From: Yeosuana aquiaggeris
Lineage (GTDB): Bacteria; Bacteroidota; Bacteroidia; Flavobacteriales; Flavobacteriaceae
DNA length: 64,000 nt
Assembly: GCF_044003965.1 (NCBI RefSeq)
Contig: NZ_JBAWKC010000003.1
Span: 186,001-250,000, forward strand
Direction: 5' to 3'
Of this stretch, positions 41,220-50,417 are shown piece after piece. Each line of letters opens with the position of its first letter. The first letter of the stretch is position 1. A program made the position numbers and the translations under genes. Below the pieces are notes generated by a model. The model was not told the origin of the DNA. It made no database searches and saw only the letters and a list, made by a program, of their open reading frames with translations.

Positions 41220-41960
41220 ATGCTGGAGTTAGATAACATATATTTATTTTTTTTAATACTTCCTATTGTATCATTTCTTTATTCAAGTGTGGGTCATGGG
41301 GGCGCCAGCGGTTATTTGGCATTGATGGCTTTGTTTTCTTTTGCTCCAGAAACTATGAAACCAACCGCCCTTTTACTAAATCTATTTGTAGCAGGTATTT
41401 CTTTTTATTATTATTACAAAGAAGGGTTTTTTAATAAAAAATTATTTATATCATTTGCTATTAGTTCTATACCATTAGCCTTTTTGGGTGGAACGATTGA
41501 AATTGATGCCTCAATTTATAAAAAGGTTTTAGCCGTTTTATTAGTTTTTGCTATTCTAAAAATGTTGAACGTTTTTGGCAAAGAAACAGATACTATTAAA
41601 CAAGTTAAACTTTGGCAAGGTTTAATAGTTGGAGGAATCATTGGTTTTTTCTCTGGATTAATTGGTATTGGCGGTGGCATTATATTAACGCCATTAATTT
41701 TACTACTGCATTGGGGTAAAATGAAAGAGGCTGCTGCTGTATCGGCCTTATTTATCTGGGTAAATTCAGCTTCTGGATTAATTGGTCAGTTAAGTACTGG
41801 AATAAGTTTAAGTAAGGATTCTTTTATATTGGTAGCAATTGCAATCATTGGAGGTGCTTTAGGAGGCTATTTCGGAAGTAAAAAATTAAACAATCAAAAA
41901 TTGCGTTATATTTTAGCATTAGTACTTGTTATGGCGAGTTTTAAATTATTTTTTACTTAA
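41220..41960 (+). CDS. TauE/SafE-family sulfite/anion exporter
   Basis: 246 aa, about seven or eight membrane helices, with the two-repeat pattern of the family (SVGHGGASGYLALMALFSFAP and GIGGGIILTPLILL). TauE/SafE proteins export sulfite, sulfoacetate or related anions; some have been proposed to move other oxyanions. It is embedded between the ModE-like regulator and mobA (3-bp and 1-bp gaps), so its cargo may be linked to the molybdoenzyme product or to Mo homeostasis. Confidence 0.88.
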   Translation: MLELDNIYLFFLILPIVSFLYSSVGHGGASGYLALMALFSFAPETMKPTALLLNLFVAGISFYYYYKEGFFNKKLFISFAISSIPLAFLGGTIEIDASIYKKVLAVLLVFAILKMLNVFGKETDTIKQVKLWQGLIVGGIIGFFSGLIGIGGGIILTPLILLLHWGKMKEAAAVSALFIWVNSASGLIGQLSTGISLSKDSFILVAIAIIGGALGGYFGSKKLNNQKLRYILALVLVMASFKLFFT

Positions 41961-41961
41961 A

Positions 41962-42546
41962 ATGATTGATAAAAAAGATATAACAGGTATTATTTTGGCT
42001 GGTGGAAAAAGCTCCCGTATGGGAACTGATAAAGGATTATTGAAGTTAAATGATAAATGCTTTATTGAATATAGTATGGCAGCCATGAAGCCTTTAGTAT
42101 CTCAAATATTAATTGTTTCAAATAATGCTGATTATGACAAATTTAATTTGAAACGTGTTGAAGATCTAATTAAAGAGGCTGGTCCTTTGGCAGGCCTATA
42201 TTCTGGATTAACGGCATCAGATACAGAGTATAATTTGGTTTTGAGTTCAGATATTCCTTTAATTAAGACTGAAATTTTAAAAAAATTGATGAATGAGTGT
42301 GAAGACAATTTTGATGTCATACAAATAATGAGTAATAACAAGTCTATGCCATTGATAGCCTTGTACAGAAAGGGTTGTGAAAAGGTATTTAACAATCTTT
42401 TAAAAAAGAATGAAAGACGATTACAAGTAGCGGTGAGTCAATGCAAAGTAAAAAATATTGTTTTAAATCCATCTTTAGAATTATTTGTAACCAATATTAA
42501 TACTCCTGAAGATTTAGAAAAAATGGTCTATGAAAATAAAGATTAA
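41962..42546 (+). CDS. mobA: Molybdenum cofactor guanylyltransferase MobA
   Basis: 194 aa from the ATG at 41962, 1 bp after the exporter. Nucleotidyltransferase signature GIILAGGKSSRMGTDKGLL and the metal site VLSSDIPLI, as in MobA. Transfers GMP from GTP to Mo-molybdopterin to give bis-MGD cofactor, so the client enzyme is likely of the DMSO reductase family. Overlaps moaD by 17 bp. Confidence 0.92.
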   Translation: MIDKKDITGIILAGGKSSRMGTDKGLLKLNDKCFIEYSMAAMKPLVSQILIVSNNADYDKFNLKRVEDLIKEAGPLAGLYSGLTASDTEYNLVLSSDIPLIKTEILKKLMNECEDNFDVIQIMSNNKSMPLIALYRKGCEKVFNNLLKKNERRLQVAVSQCKVKNIVLNPSLELFVTNINTPEDLEKMVYENKD

Positions 42547-42763
42547 ATATTTTGGAATGCTTACTGATATTACCAGTTGCGAAGAAGAAAGTATTGACTT
42601 TTCTGGCCTACTTATCTCTGAATTATTAGAGGTACTTTTTATTAAATACCCTAAGTTGAAAGATAAAAAATTTCAAGTGGCGCAAAATAATGAGTTGGTA
42701 CCTTTAAGCACAAAAATATCAAGTCAGGAAATAGTTTTATTACCGCCTTTTTCTGGTGGTTAA
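42530..42763 (+). CDS. moaD: Molybdopterin synthase small subunit MoaD
   Basis: 77 aa ubiquitin-like sulfur carrier ending in the obligatory Gly-Gly (PPFSGG). Activated by the adjacent MoeB-like enzyme and thiocarboxylated to supply the dithiolene sulfurs of molybdopterin together with MoaE. Confidence 0.93.
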   Translation: MKIKIKYFGMLTDITSCEEESIDFSGLLISELLEVLFIKYPKLKDKKFQVAQNNELVPLSTKISSQEIVLLPPFSGG

Positions 42764-42771
42764 CGTTTAAA

Positions 42772-43866
42772 ATGGATAGATATAACAGACATATAATACT
42801 TTCAGAGATAGGTCATAAAGGCCAGGAAAAGCTATCAAAAGCAAAAGTTCTGGTTGTTGGGGCCGGCGGCTTGGGATGTCCTGTATTGCAATATCTTGCT
42901 GCTGCAGGTATTGGAACACTGGGCATAATTGATTATGATATTGTTGAATTATCAAACCTTCAACGTCAAATTTTATTTGGCACAAGTTCCTTAGGAAAAA
43001 ATAAAGCTAACGAGGCGAAAGCTAAATTACAAGACTTAAACCAAACCATAAATATTAAAGCGTATCCCGTACAATTAACATTTCAGAATGCTATTGAATT
43101 GTTTGGTCAATTTGACATCATTGTTGATGGGACTGATAATTTTGAAACACGGTATCTTATAAATGATGTCTGCGTAATTACTAACAAGGCTCTTGTTTTT
43201 GGGGCAATTTATAAGTTTCAGGGTCAGGTGGCTGTTTTCAATTTTAATAACGGACCCTCTTATAGATGTGCATTTCCTGCTAAACCAGAAAAAGGAGAGG
43301 TGCCAAATTGTTCTGAAATAGGCGTTTTAGGGGTTTTGCCTGGAATAATTGGAACCATGATGGCTAATGAAGTATTAAAAATTGTATTAGGAATAGGGAA
43401 TATCCTTTCAGGAGAAATATGGTGTTATGATGCACTATCCAATCAAAATCAGATCATAAAGATTAATAGGAATGAAGCTGAAATTGAAAATATAATTTTA
43501 AATAAAAATGATTTTCAAAATCAAAAAATGAATAATATATGCAGACCTGAAGTTATTGAAGTTTCAATAGAAGCGTTTTTAAACAGGCAAAATGTTCAAT
43601 TTATTGATGTAAGAGAAAGGCAGGAGCAACCAAAAATAAATAATTTTAATGTGATTGAAATTCCTTTAAGTGTTTTAGAGAATCAATTGGACTTGATAAG
43701 TCGTGTTGAGGAAAAAGCTATTTTTTGCCAGTCAGGTATTAGAAGTAAAACAGCTGTAACAATTTTAAAAAAGCATCACATAAATAATTGCTATAGCATT
43801 AAAGAAGGGGCTTCTGAAATAATTGGATATATAAATAAATCTAATAAAAATACAATCCATGAGTGA
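42772..43866 (+). CDS. moeB: MoeB/ThiF adenylyltransferase with rhodanese domain
   Basis: 364 aa. E1-like domain (1-about 245) with nucleotide motif VVGAGGLGCPVLQYLAAAGIG, IIDYDIVELSNLQRQ and the catalytic region VPNCSEIGVLG. A C-terminal rhodanese domain (about 265-360) has the active-site loop FCQSGIRSKT with its Cys. Adenylates the MoaD tail, and the rhodanese Cys probably provides sulfur directly. The first Cys of the first zinc CxxC pair is Ser here (SYRC). Overlaps moaE by 8 bp. Confidence 0.93.
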   Translation: MDRYNRHIILSEIGHKGQEKLSKAKVLVVGAGGLGCPVLQYLAAAGIGTLGIIDYDIVELSNLQRQILFGTSSLGKNKANEAKAKLQDLNQTINIKAYPVQLTFQNAIELFGQFDIIVDGTDNFETRYLINDVCVITNKALVFGAIYKFQGQVAVFNFNNGPSYRCAFPAKPEKGEVPNCSEIGVLGVLPGIIGTMMANEVLKIVLGIGNILSGEIWCYDALSNQNQIIKINRNEAEIENIILNKNDFQNQKMNNICRPEVIEVSIEAFLNRQNVQFIDVRERQEQPKINNFNVIEIPLSVLENQLDLISRVEEKAIFCQSGIRSKTAVTILKKHHINNCYSIKEGASEIIGYINKSNKNTIHE

Positions 43867-44302
43867 TAATAAACCTAAAAATGTTTTTAGACAAGGTGCT
43901 ATTTCTTCAGAATTTATTGGAGAATCCATAGCCAAACATCAAACCAAGACAAGCATTGGAGCTCATAATATATTTCTGGGGCAGGTGAGGGCCGATGTCA
44001 TTAATAATAAGACCATTAAGTCTATTGAATACTCGGCGCATGAAGAAATGGCTAATAAAAAGTTTTATGAAATTAGAGAAGCTGCATTTGAAAAATATGA
44101 ACTTACATGTATGCATATTTATCATAGTCTGGGTGTGGTAAATGCGGGCGAAATATGCTTGTTTGTTTTTGTATCGTCCCCACACAGAAAAATAGTTTTT
44201 GAAGCCTTAGAATTCATAGTTGAAGAAATTAAAGCTAAAGTTCCTGTTTTTGGGAAGGAAATTTTTGAAGACAGTTCGCATCAATGGAAAAAAAACACTT
44301 AA
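43859..44302 (+). CDS. moaE: Molybdopterin synthase catalytic subunit MoaE
   Basis: 147 aa. Family motifs GAHNIFLGQVRAD, SIEYSAHEEMA, YHSLGVVNAGEICLFVFVSSPHR and KVPVFGKE (catalytic Lys region). Converts cPMP to molybdopterin with thiocarboxylated MoaD. Its stop lies next to a hairpin, and a foreign-looking small gene follows before moaCB. Confidence 0.95.
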   Translation: MSDNKPKNVFRQGAISSEFIGESIAKHQTKTSIGAHNIFLGQVRADVINNKTIKSIEYSAHEEMANKKFYEIREAAFEKYELTCMHIYHSLGVVNAGEICLFVFVSSPHRKIVFEALEFIVEEIKAKVPVFGKEIFEDSSHQWKKNT

Positions 44303-44311
44303 GTGTTTTTT
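44290..44311 (+). terminator. Possible terminator after moaE
   Basis: 11-bp arms AAAAAACACTT/AAGTGTTTTTT without a loop, overlapping the moaE stop. Weak G+C, so only a partial terminator is likely. Confidence 0.4.
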
Positions 44312-44349
44312 GTGGAATTGTTGATTTGTTTAATTGTTAAAATATAAAA

Positions 44350-44715
44350 ATGTCCTATAAATTTTCATTTGAAAAACTAAATGTTTGGGTAGATTCAAAA
44401 GAGCTAATAAAAATCATATATAATATTACTAAATCGTTTCCCGATGAAGAAAAGTTTGGATTAACAAATCAATTACGCAGAGCTTCTATATCTGTGGCAT
44501 CTAATTTAGCCGAGGGCACATCTAGAAATTCAAATAAAGACATGGCTCATTTTACTACGTTATCATTTAGTTCATTAATGGAAGTTCTAAACCAGATTAT
44601 CATTGCTTACGAATTGAATTTATTAAATGGAGAGGATTACAATGAAATCAGAAAAGAAATTGAAAAAATTTCTAATAAATTGAATGCTTTGAAAAAAGCA
44701 CAACTAAACAGTTAA
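44350..44715 (+). CDS. Four-helix bundle (23S intervening-sequence protein family)
   Basis: 121 aa, family of proteins first seen in 23S rRNA intervening sequences: FEKLNVWVDSKELIKIIYNITKSFP...FGLTNQLRRASISVASNLAEGTSR...FLxxxxGSLxE-like (SFSSLMEVLNQI). These are small, mobile-behaving genes of unknown role. It interrupts the otherwise compact moa operon (47 bp and 25 bp flanks, where the other genes overlap or abut), so it looks like an insertion. Confidence 0.9.
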   Translation: MSYKFSFEKLNVWVDSKELIKIIYNITKSFPDEEKFGLTNQLRRASISVASNLAEGTSRNSNKDMAHFTTLSFSSLMEVLNQIIIAYELNLLNGEDYNEIRKEIEKISNKLNALKKAQLNS

Positions 44716-44740
44716 ACGAATAAACGAATCCACATAAAAA

Positions 44741-45652
44741 ATGGTAGATATCACAGATAAAAGTAGCACATTAAGAACAGCCATTGCGCAGGCAATTGTA
44801 AAAGTGAGTAAACCTGAAACAATTTTAGCTATACAAAATGATACGGTGCCGAAAGGCAATGTATTTGCTATGAGCAAAGCTGCTGGGTTATTAGGGGTTA
44901 AAAGAACGCCAGATATACTGCCGGATTGTCATCCGTTACCTATTGAATTTACGAGTGTGGATTATGAAATAAACGGTTTAGAAATAACCATAATTTTTAC
45001 AGTTAAAACTATTTATAAAACAGGTGTTGAAGTTGAAGCCATGCATGGAGCCAGTGTGGTTGCGTTAAATATGTATGACATGTTAAAACCAATTGATAAG
45101 GGCATCGAAATACATCACATTAAATTGATTAGTAAAAAGGGAGGCAAATCAGATTTTACAGATAAATTCAGAAAAGATTTAATGGCTGCTGTTATTGTTT
45201 GTTCAGATACTATTTCAGCAGGGCAAAAAGAAGATAAAGCAGGAAAAGCTATTATTAATAAGTTAGAAGATTGTCATGTAAAAATTGCTCAGTACATTAT
45301 AATTCCTGATGAATCAGATGTTATTCAGGAAAAGGCTAAATTATTTCAGGAACAAGGTATCGATTTAATTATATATACCGGTGGAACAGGCCTTTCCAGT
45401 AGAGATGTAACGCCAGAAGCATTAATACCGTTATTAGATAGAAGAATTCCTGGTATTGAAGAAGCTATTCGCAATTATGGACAAGATAGAACACCATATT
45501 CCATGTTATCACGAAGTATTGCAGGAACCATTAAAGACACCTTAGTTTTATCCTTACCAGGCTCAACAAATGGTGCCAAAGAGTCCATGGATGCTATTTT
45601 TCCATCCGTTTTACATATATTCAGAATATTAAAAGGTGCAAGACACGATTAA
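44741..45652 (+). CDS. moaCB: Fused MoaC-MoaB (cPMP synthase and molybdopterin adenylyltransferase-like)
   Basis: 303 aa. Residues 1-about 140 are MoaC (MVDITDKSSTLRTAIA, DCHPLPIEF, EVEAMHGASVVALNMYDMLKPIDKG); 145-303 are MoaB (DTISAGQKEDKAG, IYTGGTGLSSRDVTPEAL, LPGSTNGAKESMDAI). Such fusions are usual in Bacteroidota. MoaC finishes cPMP formation with MoaA; MoaB adenylates molybdopterin for MoeA. Ends 1 bp before moaA. Confidence 0.93.
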   Translation: MVDITDKSSTLRTAIAQAIVKVSKPETILAIQNDTVPKGNVFAMSKAAGLLGVKRTPDILPDCHPLPIEFTSVDYEINGLEITIIFTVKTIYKTGVEVEAMHGASVVALNMYDMLKPIDKGIEIHHIKLISKKGGKSDFTDKFRKDLMAAVIVCSDTISAGQKEDKAGKAIINKLEDCHVKIAQYIIIPDESDVIQEKAKLFQEQGIDLIIYTGGTGLSSRDVTPEALIPLLDRRIPGIEEAIRNYGQDRTPYSMLSRSIAGTIKDTLVLSLPGSTNGAKESMDAIFPSVLHIFRILKGARHD

Positions 45653-46660
45653 ATGATAAATCAAACTAACATATTACGAGATTCACACGGAAGAGATCAT
45701 ACGTATTTAAGAATTTCTTTGGTAGAACGTTGCAATTTACGCTGTTTCTATTGTATGCCGGCAGAAGGAGTGCAATTAACTCCTAAAAGCCATATCATGA
45801 CCTATGAAGAGATTTATGACATTGCTAAAACCTTTGTAAAACACGGCGTTAGCAAAATACGTTTAACAGGAGGAGAGCCATTAATCAGAAAAGATATTCC
45901 TTTTGTTTTAGAAAAATTAGCGTCCTTACCCGTTGAATTGTCTATCACGTCAAATGCGGTCATCATTCATAAATTTATTGATACACTAAAAAAATATAAT
46001 GTAAATAATATTAATGTAAGTTTAGATACTTTAATCTCTAAAAAATTTAAAGAGATCACTCTAAGAGATGAGTTTGATATTGTCTATAAAAATATTTTCC
46101 TTTTGGTAAAAGAAGGCTTCAACGTAAAGATTAATGCGGTTTTAATGAAAGGTGTGAATGATGATGAGATTATTGACTTTATTCACTTAACTAAAGATTT
46201 GCCGGTTTCTATTCGTTTTATTGAATTTATGCCTTTTGACGGAAATAAATGGGATTTAAGTAAAATGGTATCTTATAAAGAAGTAATGACTTATGTAAAC
46301 GTCTCTTTTTCAGAAACTGATATTGAACGTTTGCAGGATGCACCTAATGATACAGCCAAGAATTACAGGATAAAAGGATATAGAGGTAGTTTTGCTATTA
46401 TAAGTTCGGTCACCAATCCTTTTTGTGATTCGTGCAACAGACTGCGTTTAACAGCAAACGGACAGTTAAAAAACTGTTTGTTCTCATCAACCGAATCAGA
46501 TTTATTAACTACCCTTCGAGCAGGAAAATCGATTGAACCCATTATTCAAAAAGCAGTACAAGCTAAGTTAAAAGTTCGCGGTGGCATGGATACTTTAGAA
46601 AAACTTCAAGAGCCTAAACTTCATAATAATAACCGAAGTATGATTACTATTGGTGGGTGA
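45653..46660 (+). CDS. moaA: GTP 3',8-cyclase MoaA
   Basis: 335 aa radical SAM enzyme. N-terminal cluster C27-x3-C31-x2-C34, SAM-binding GGEPL, and the second C-terminal cluster in FCDSCNRLRLTANGQLKNCLF. Ends with Gly-Gly (ITIGG), which is needed for activity in MoaA. Both [4Fe-4S] clusters are oxygen-sensitive, consistent with low-oxygen use. Last gene of the cofactor operon. Confidence 0.96.
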   Translation: MINQTNILRDSHGRDHTYLRISLVERCNLRCFYCMPAEGVQLTPKSHIMTYEEIYDIAKTFVKHGVSKIRLTGGEPLIRKDIPFVLEKLASLPVELSITSNAVIIHKFIDTLKKYNVNNINVSLDTLISKKFKEITLRDEFDIVYKNIFLLVKEGFNVKINAVLMKGVNDDEIIDFIHLTKDLPVSIRFIEFMPFDGNKWDLSKMVSYKEVMTYVNVSFSETDIERLQDAPNDTAKNYRIKGYRGSFAIISSVTNPFCDSCNRLRLTANGQLKNCLFSSTESDLLTTLRAGKSIEPIIQKAVQAKLKVRGGMDTLEKLQEPKLHNNNRSMITIGG

Positions 46661-46817
46661 ATATAATAATTGAGTTCAGATTATTTTTTTATTCCAAAAA
46701 ATATAGTCAGATTTTGTAAAATATATTTTTAATCTATTGATAGATGCACCGTTGTATTTGTTTTAATCTATATAAGGTAAAATATTTCAATAAGTTTAAC
46801 GGAATTCTTAAAACAAT

Positions 46818-46848
46818 AAAAAGCCGGAGAATTATTCTCCGGCTTTTT
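46818..46848. terminator. Strong bidirectional terminator
   Basis: 15-bp arms AAAAAGCCGGAGAAT and complement around one central T. Between convergent moaA and the FadL gene; the remaining gap of this region holds nothing else. Confidence 0.9.
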
Positions 46849-46894
46849 CATTATATAATAAAAGTTTAAATAAGTTTACACTTTAATGCTTACA

Positions 46895-48238
46895 TTATTT
46901 ATTAAATGTATAGCTTAAACCAAACTGTATCATGGAAGTTGTCATTTGATAAGACACTTTTGAACCAGGCATAGCTCCTAATGGATTATTTTGAGAAATC
47001 ATATCAGGAGAAAGTATTTGGCCTTCTGTTGATCCATCGCTGTCTCCATAATGGTAAACAGCATCTAGTTTCCAACTGTCATTCACTATATAACTTAAAC
47101 CAAATTGGTAGGCATTTTTAATAACTGCTGTAGCGGGAATATTAAAAAATGTTAACTCTTCTGGAATTGGGTTAGAGCTGTAAGTGTATCCAATACGTAA
47201 TGGTAATTTATTAATACCTTTATACTGAAGACCTGTAGATATGATTGAAATGTTTTTCCATCCAAATCCAGCAACTGAAGCTCTTGGAGTCCATCCTGTG
47301 TTTTTAAAACCGGCAGTATTTTCGTAATCCACTCTTCTAAAGTCAAATGCGAAATCAATATCACCTGCTGAATATCCTAAACCAAGAGATAATATGCCTG
47401 GATAGTCCATTTGAAATTCATTTTCAGAAATACTATTATCTAAATAGGTGTTAGTAAATTTGAATTTTGAAAATGTTTGAGGCATTTTATAAGAAGCTCC
47501 TAGTTTTATACCATGACCTGAATCATAAAACATCCCAAATTGAGCTCCAAAACCTATGGCACTTGGTTTATCTGTTGTAGGGTATCCTGCCATTGTTGGA
47601 TTGGCCGTTGGGTTTGGTGCTAACTCTAATGCAGCATAATTAATAGTTGGTTGCACACCAATAGAAAATTTATCTGTTAATTGATAAGCCCAAGTAGCTC
47701 CAACTTGTAATAACATATAATCAGATTCAATATGGCCGAATCCTCTCGCCATTTGAGGATAATTTATTGGATTAGAATTTTCCATTGGATTAAAGTTAGG
47801 GCTTAAAGGGTTATTGGCTTCTTCTGGAAAAGTTACCCCAAAACCACTAATACCAAAAGCAGAAACGCCGAAGGTGTGTTTACTTCCTTCTTTACCCCAA
47901 ACCATTGCTAATGCAGGCATTAAAGAGGTGCCTCTATCATCTTTAGTTATACCGCTAACGCCTGGAGCTCCTGGCCCTAGCATTCCGGCTGGTAATGAAG
48001 AATATAATTCTGGTGAAGATGAAAATAATCCGACGTCAAGCTTTAAAATTTTGCTGTCAAAAACAGATAGCGCTGCAGGGTTCCATTGCATGGCACCCGA
48101 AATATCTAATGGTTGTGCAGTTGCTGCACCACCCATAGACATATTAACGGCACCAATACCTTGCATAATGTGTCCAGCTTGTGAGAACATCATGGCGGAA
48201 AAACTAAAAAAAAGTAATTGTAGATAGAATGATTTCAT
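46895..48238 (-). CDS. OmpP1/FadL-family outer-membrane transporter
   Basis: 447 aa. Signal peptide (about 1-19, ending MMFSQA), then the FadL N-terminal plug-like motif GIGAVNMSMGGAATAQPLDISGAMQWNPAAL and about fourteen barrel strands ending FGLSYTFNK. Takes up hydrophobic compounds such as long-chain fatty acids through the outer membrane. Promoter with TGAC-type FNR-like box at 48330-48373 and a leader of about 85 nt; with the desaturase and phosphatidyltransferase it points to lipid remodelling. Confidence 0.9.
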   Translation of the reverse strand: MKSFYLQLLFFSFSAMMFSQAGHIMQGIGAVNMSMGGAATAQPLDISGAMQWNPAALSVFDSKILKLDVGLFSSSPELYSSLPAGMLGPGAPGVSGITKDDRGTSLMPALAMVWGKEGSKHTFGVSAFGISGFGVTFPEEANNPLSPNFNPMENSNPINYPQMARGFGHIESDYMLLQVGATWAYQLTDKFSIGVQPTINYAALELAPNPTANPTMAGYPTTDKPSAIGFGAQFGMFYDSGHGIKLGASYKMPQTFSKFKFTNTYLDNSISENEFQMDYPGILSLGLGYSAGDIDFAFDFRRVDYENTAGFKNTGWTPRASVAGFGWKNISIISTGLQYKGINKLPLRIGYTYSSNPIPEELTFFNIPATAVIKNAYQFGLSYIVNDSWKLDAVYHYGDSDGSTEGQILSPDMISQNNPLGAMPGSKVSYQMTTSMIQFGLSYTFNK

Positions 48239-48329
48239 AGTTATAAAATTTGCAAAACATATTAAAAAATATCAGTTTTTTAATTAGTTAATAATTATTT
48301 TAATATGTTTTTTGTTATTAATGTTTATG

Positions 48330-48373
48330 CAAATTTACAGCTTGGAATTTAGGATAAACATGACATTTGTCAG
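48330..48373 (-). promoter_or_regulatory. FNR-like (TGAC variant) box plus perfect -7 element
   Basis: ATGAC-ATTT-GTCAG at 48360-48373; minus-strand -7 TAAATTTG (full consensus) at 48330-48337; centre spacing 33 bp. Upstream of the FadL gene. Confidence 0.55.
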
Positions 48374-48484
48374 CATTTTATTATAAATGAAAACATATGA
48401 TTTATTTGGAAAATAGATTTTCTAACAATAAAGAAATTATCTTTAATTCCTTTTAGAAAGTTAAGTTATATGTTAAAAAATAAA

Positions 48485-48940
48485 TTATGGTAGTTTTTTT
48501 CTGCCTATAATTTCTTGAATGTTAATTCGATAGATTATAGGAATAGAATCAGATTCCAGCTTACTTGTAAATGAATTAATAGACTCAGGGTGTGTTGACT
48601 CTTTTTTGGATATAATATTCTTGACATTTTGCGCAAAATTATGCAGATGCATTTTAGCTTCACTTCCTTTCAGTTCTTCAAAATCGCCAATTATAAGAAC
48701 AGATCTCCAGCTATTTATTGATTCGATTTCTTCAATTTGAATAGAAACAGCAGTATTTAAACGCATGGCGCTAATTTTATGTCCTTCACTTGAATAGCTC
48801 AGGATAGTATTCTCTTTGGGGTCATAATAATAAGTTATAGGCAATATATAAGGCGTGTCATTTGATATATATGCCAGGTGACCAATGTAATTATTGCTAA
48901 GTATTTGTAGAGATTCTTTATTACCTAATTTTTCAGACAT
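48485..48940 (-). CDS. Pyridoxamine 5'-phosphate oxidase-like FMN-binding protein
   Basis: 151 aa, about half identical by eye to the protein at 66-536 (YIGHLAYISNDTPYILPITYYYDPKENTILSYSSEGHKISAMR). Same split-barrel flavin fold. Divergent from the second sensor kinase with a 232-bp gap in which I find no good FNR-like box. Role in redox or stress inferred from context. Confidence 0.8.
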   Translation of the reverse strand: MSEKLGNKESLQILSNNYIGHLAYISNDTPYILPITYYYDPKENTILSYSSEGHKISAMRLNTAVSIQIEEIESINSWRSVLIIGDFEELKGSEAKMHLHNFAQNVKNIISKKESTHPESINSFTSKLESDSIPIIYRINIQEIIGRKKLP

Positions 48941-49172
48941 ACTATTTGCGTTTAAATTATAAATATAATCGTTTTAGATTTAACTTTAAACTTAAACGCT
49001 TATAGAAAATAGAAATAATTCGACTCTTAGCATAAAATTTTGGACCTATTTTAGTTTTAATAACGGGATGCTATTATTCTGTTGATATTTAACATTTGTT
49101 AACCATGATCATATGATGTGAGTTTATATTTTTTTGTATTTTTAGGCTTTTAAATTTTAAACCAAACTATTA

Positions 49173-50417
49173 ATGTTTCAAAAGGATCAGCATGTTTTTA
49201 ATTTACTTTTTGAGGCAGTTTCTGAAGGTGTCGTAGTTGTTGATGAGGCTCAAAATATTGTGGCAACTAATGTTTCAGCAGAGCAAATGTTTGGTTATGA
49301 AAGTAAAGAACTTTTAGGTAAAGAACTTAATGTTCTGATTCCAAAAAACTATCATGCTGGACACGGTCAACATGTAGAAGGTTTTATACACCAAAATGTA
49401 AGTAGAAAAATGGGGATTGGACGTGACCTCAACGGATTGCGAAAAGATTTGAGTGTTTTCCCATTAGAAATAGGGCTAAACCCCTTTAAATTTAATGACA
49501 GAACTTACGTGATGGCCTTGGTTATAGATGTTTCTGTCAGAAAAAAGCAAGAACAACAGATTTTAGATTTAAACTTGCAATTAGAAGAAAAGGTTTTAAG
49601 AAGAACTCGTGAACTTATCAATGCAGTTGATGAATTAAAAGCTGTCAATACAAGACTTGAAGCTGAAAATAAAAGGCGAATTGAAGCAGAATTAAAAACT
49701 AAAATTGCATTAAAAAAAGAAATAGAACTTAATGAATTAAAAACGAAATTCTTATCATTAGTGTCTCATGAGTTTAAAACCCCTTTAAGTGGTATTTTAA
49801 CATCAACCATGTTACTTGGAAAATACAAATTAACTGAGCAACAGGAAAACAGAGATAAACACATAAAAACTATTACAGATAGAGTGCATTACCTGAATAA
49901 TATTTTGAACGACTTTTTATCAATTGATAAACTTGAAACAGGTAAAATTAAATATAATTATAAGGATTTTAAATTGAGTAAGGTAATTAATGAAGTGGTT
50001 TATAACTGTAATTTGTTATTAAAAGAAGGTCAAAGAATTAATTATCCTGATAATATAGATGACATGTACTTGTTTCAAGATGAAAAAATTGTAGAATTGA
50101 CACTATCTAATTTAGTACATAATGCTTTAAAATATTCTCCAGAAAACACAACAATAGACATTGATGTGATTCAAGATTATGAGAATACTACCTTTATAAT
50201 TAGAGATGAAGGCATTGGGATTCCTGAAAAAGATCAAAAAAACATTTTTAATCGCTATTTTAGAGCTGAAAATGCTTTACTTACGCAAGGAACAGGCATT
50301 GGATTAAATATTGTAAAAACACATTTAGAAAATTTAGGGGGTAAAATTAAATTTGTTAGCCAAGAAAATGTGGGGACTAAGTTTAATGTTACCATTCCAA
50401 ACAAAGCTATAAAATGA
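49173..50417 (+). CDS. Soluble FixL-like PAS histidine kinase (predicted haem O2 sensor)
   Basis: 414 aa, no membrane segment. One PAS domain (about 9-125), a coiled coil (about 128-190), HisKA with H199 (VSHEFKTPL), and HATPase_c (HNALKY, DEGIGIP, GTGIGLNI). Compared without gaps with B. japonicum FixL (from memory), H64 in NYHAGH falls on haem ligand His200 and R84 in MGIGR falls on the O2-contacting Arg220; the following GLRKDLSVFPLEI also matches FixL GQRKDGSTFPMKL. So haem-based O2 sensing is likely. 4-bp overlap with the regulator gene. Confidence 0.9.
   Translation: MFQKDQHVFNLLFEAVSEGVVVVDEAQNIVATNVSAEQMFGYESKELLGKELNVLIPKNYHAGHGQHVEGFIHQNVSRKMGIGRDLNGLRKDLSVFPLEIGLNPFKFNDRTYVMALVIDVSVRKKQEQQILDLNLQLEEKVLRRTRELINAVDELKAVNTRLEAENKRRIEAELKTKIALKKEIELNELKTKFLSLVSHEFKTPLSGILTSTMLLGKYKLTEQQENRDKHIKTITDRVHYLNNILNDFLSIDKLETGKIKYNYKDFKLSKVINEVVYNCNLLLKEGQRINYPDNIDDMYLFQDEKIVELTLSNLVHNALKYSPENTTIDIDVIQDYENTTFIIRDEGIGIPEKDQKNIFNRYFRAENALLTQGTGIGLNIVKTHLENLGGKIKFVSQENVGTKFNVTIPNKAIK

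Noticed and set aside
49082..49095. TTGAT-ATTT-AACAT upstream of the second sensor kinase as an autoregulatory site
   Set aside because: One arm is broken and no -7 box is found at 33 bp; so kinase autoregulation is not supported.
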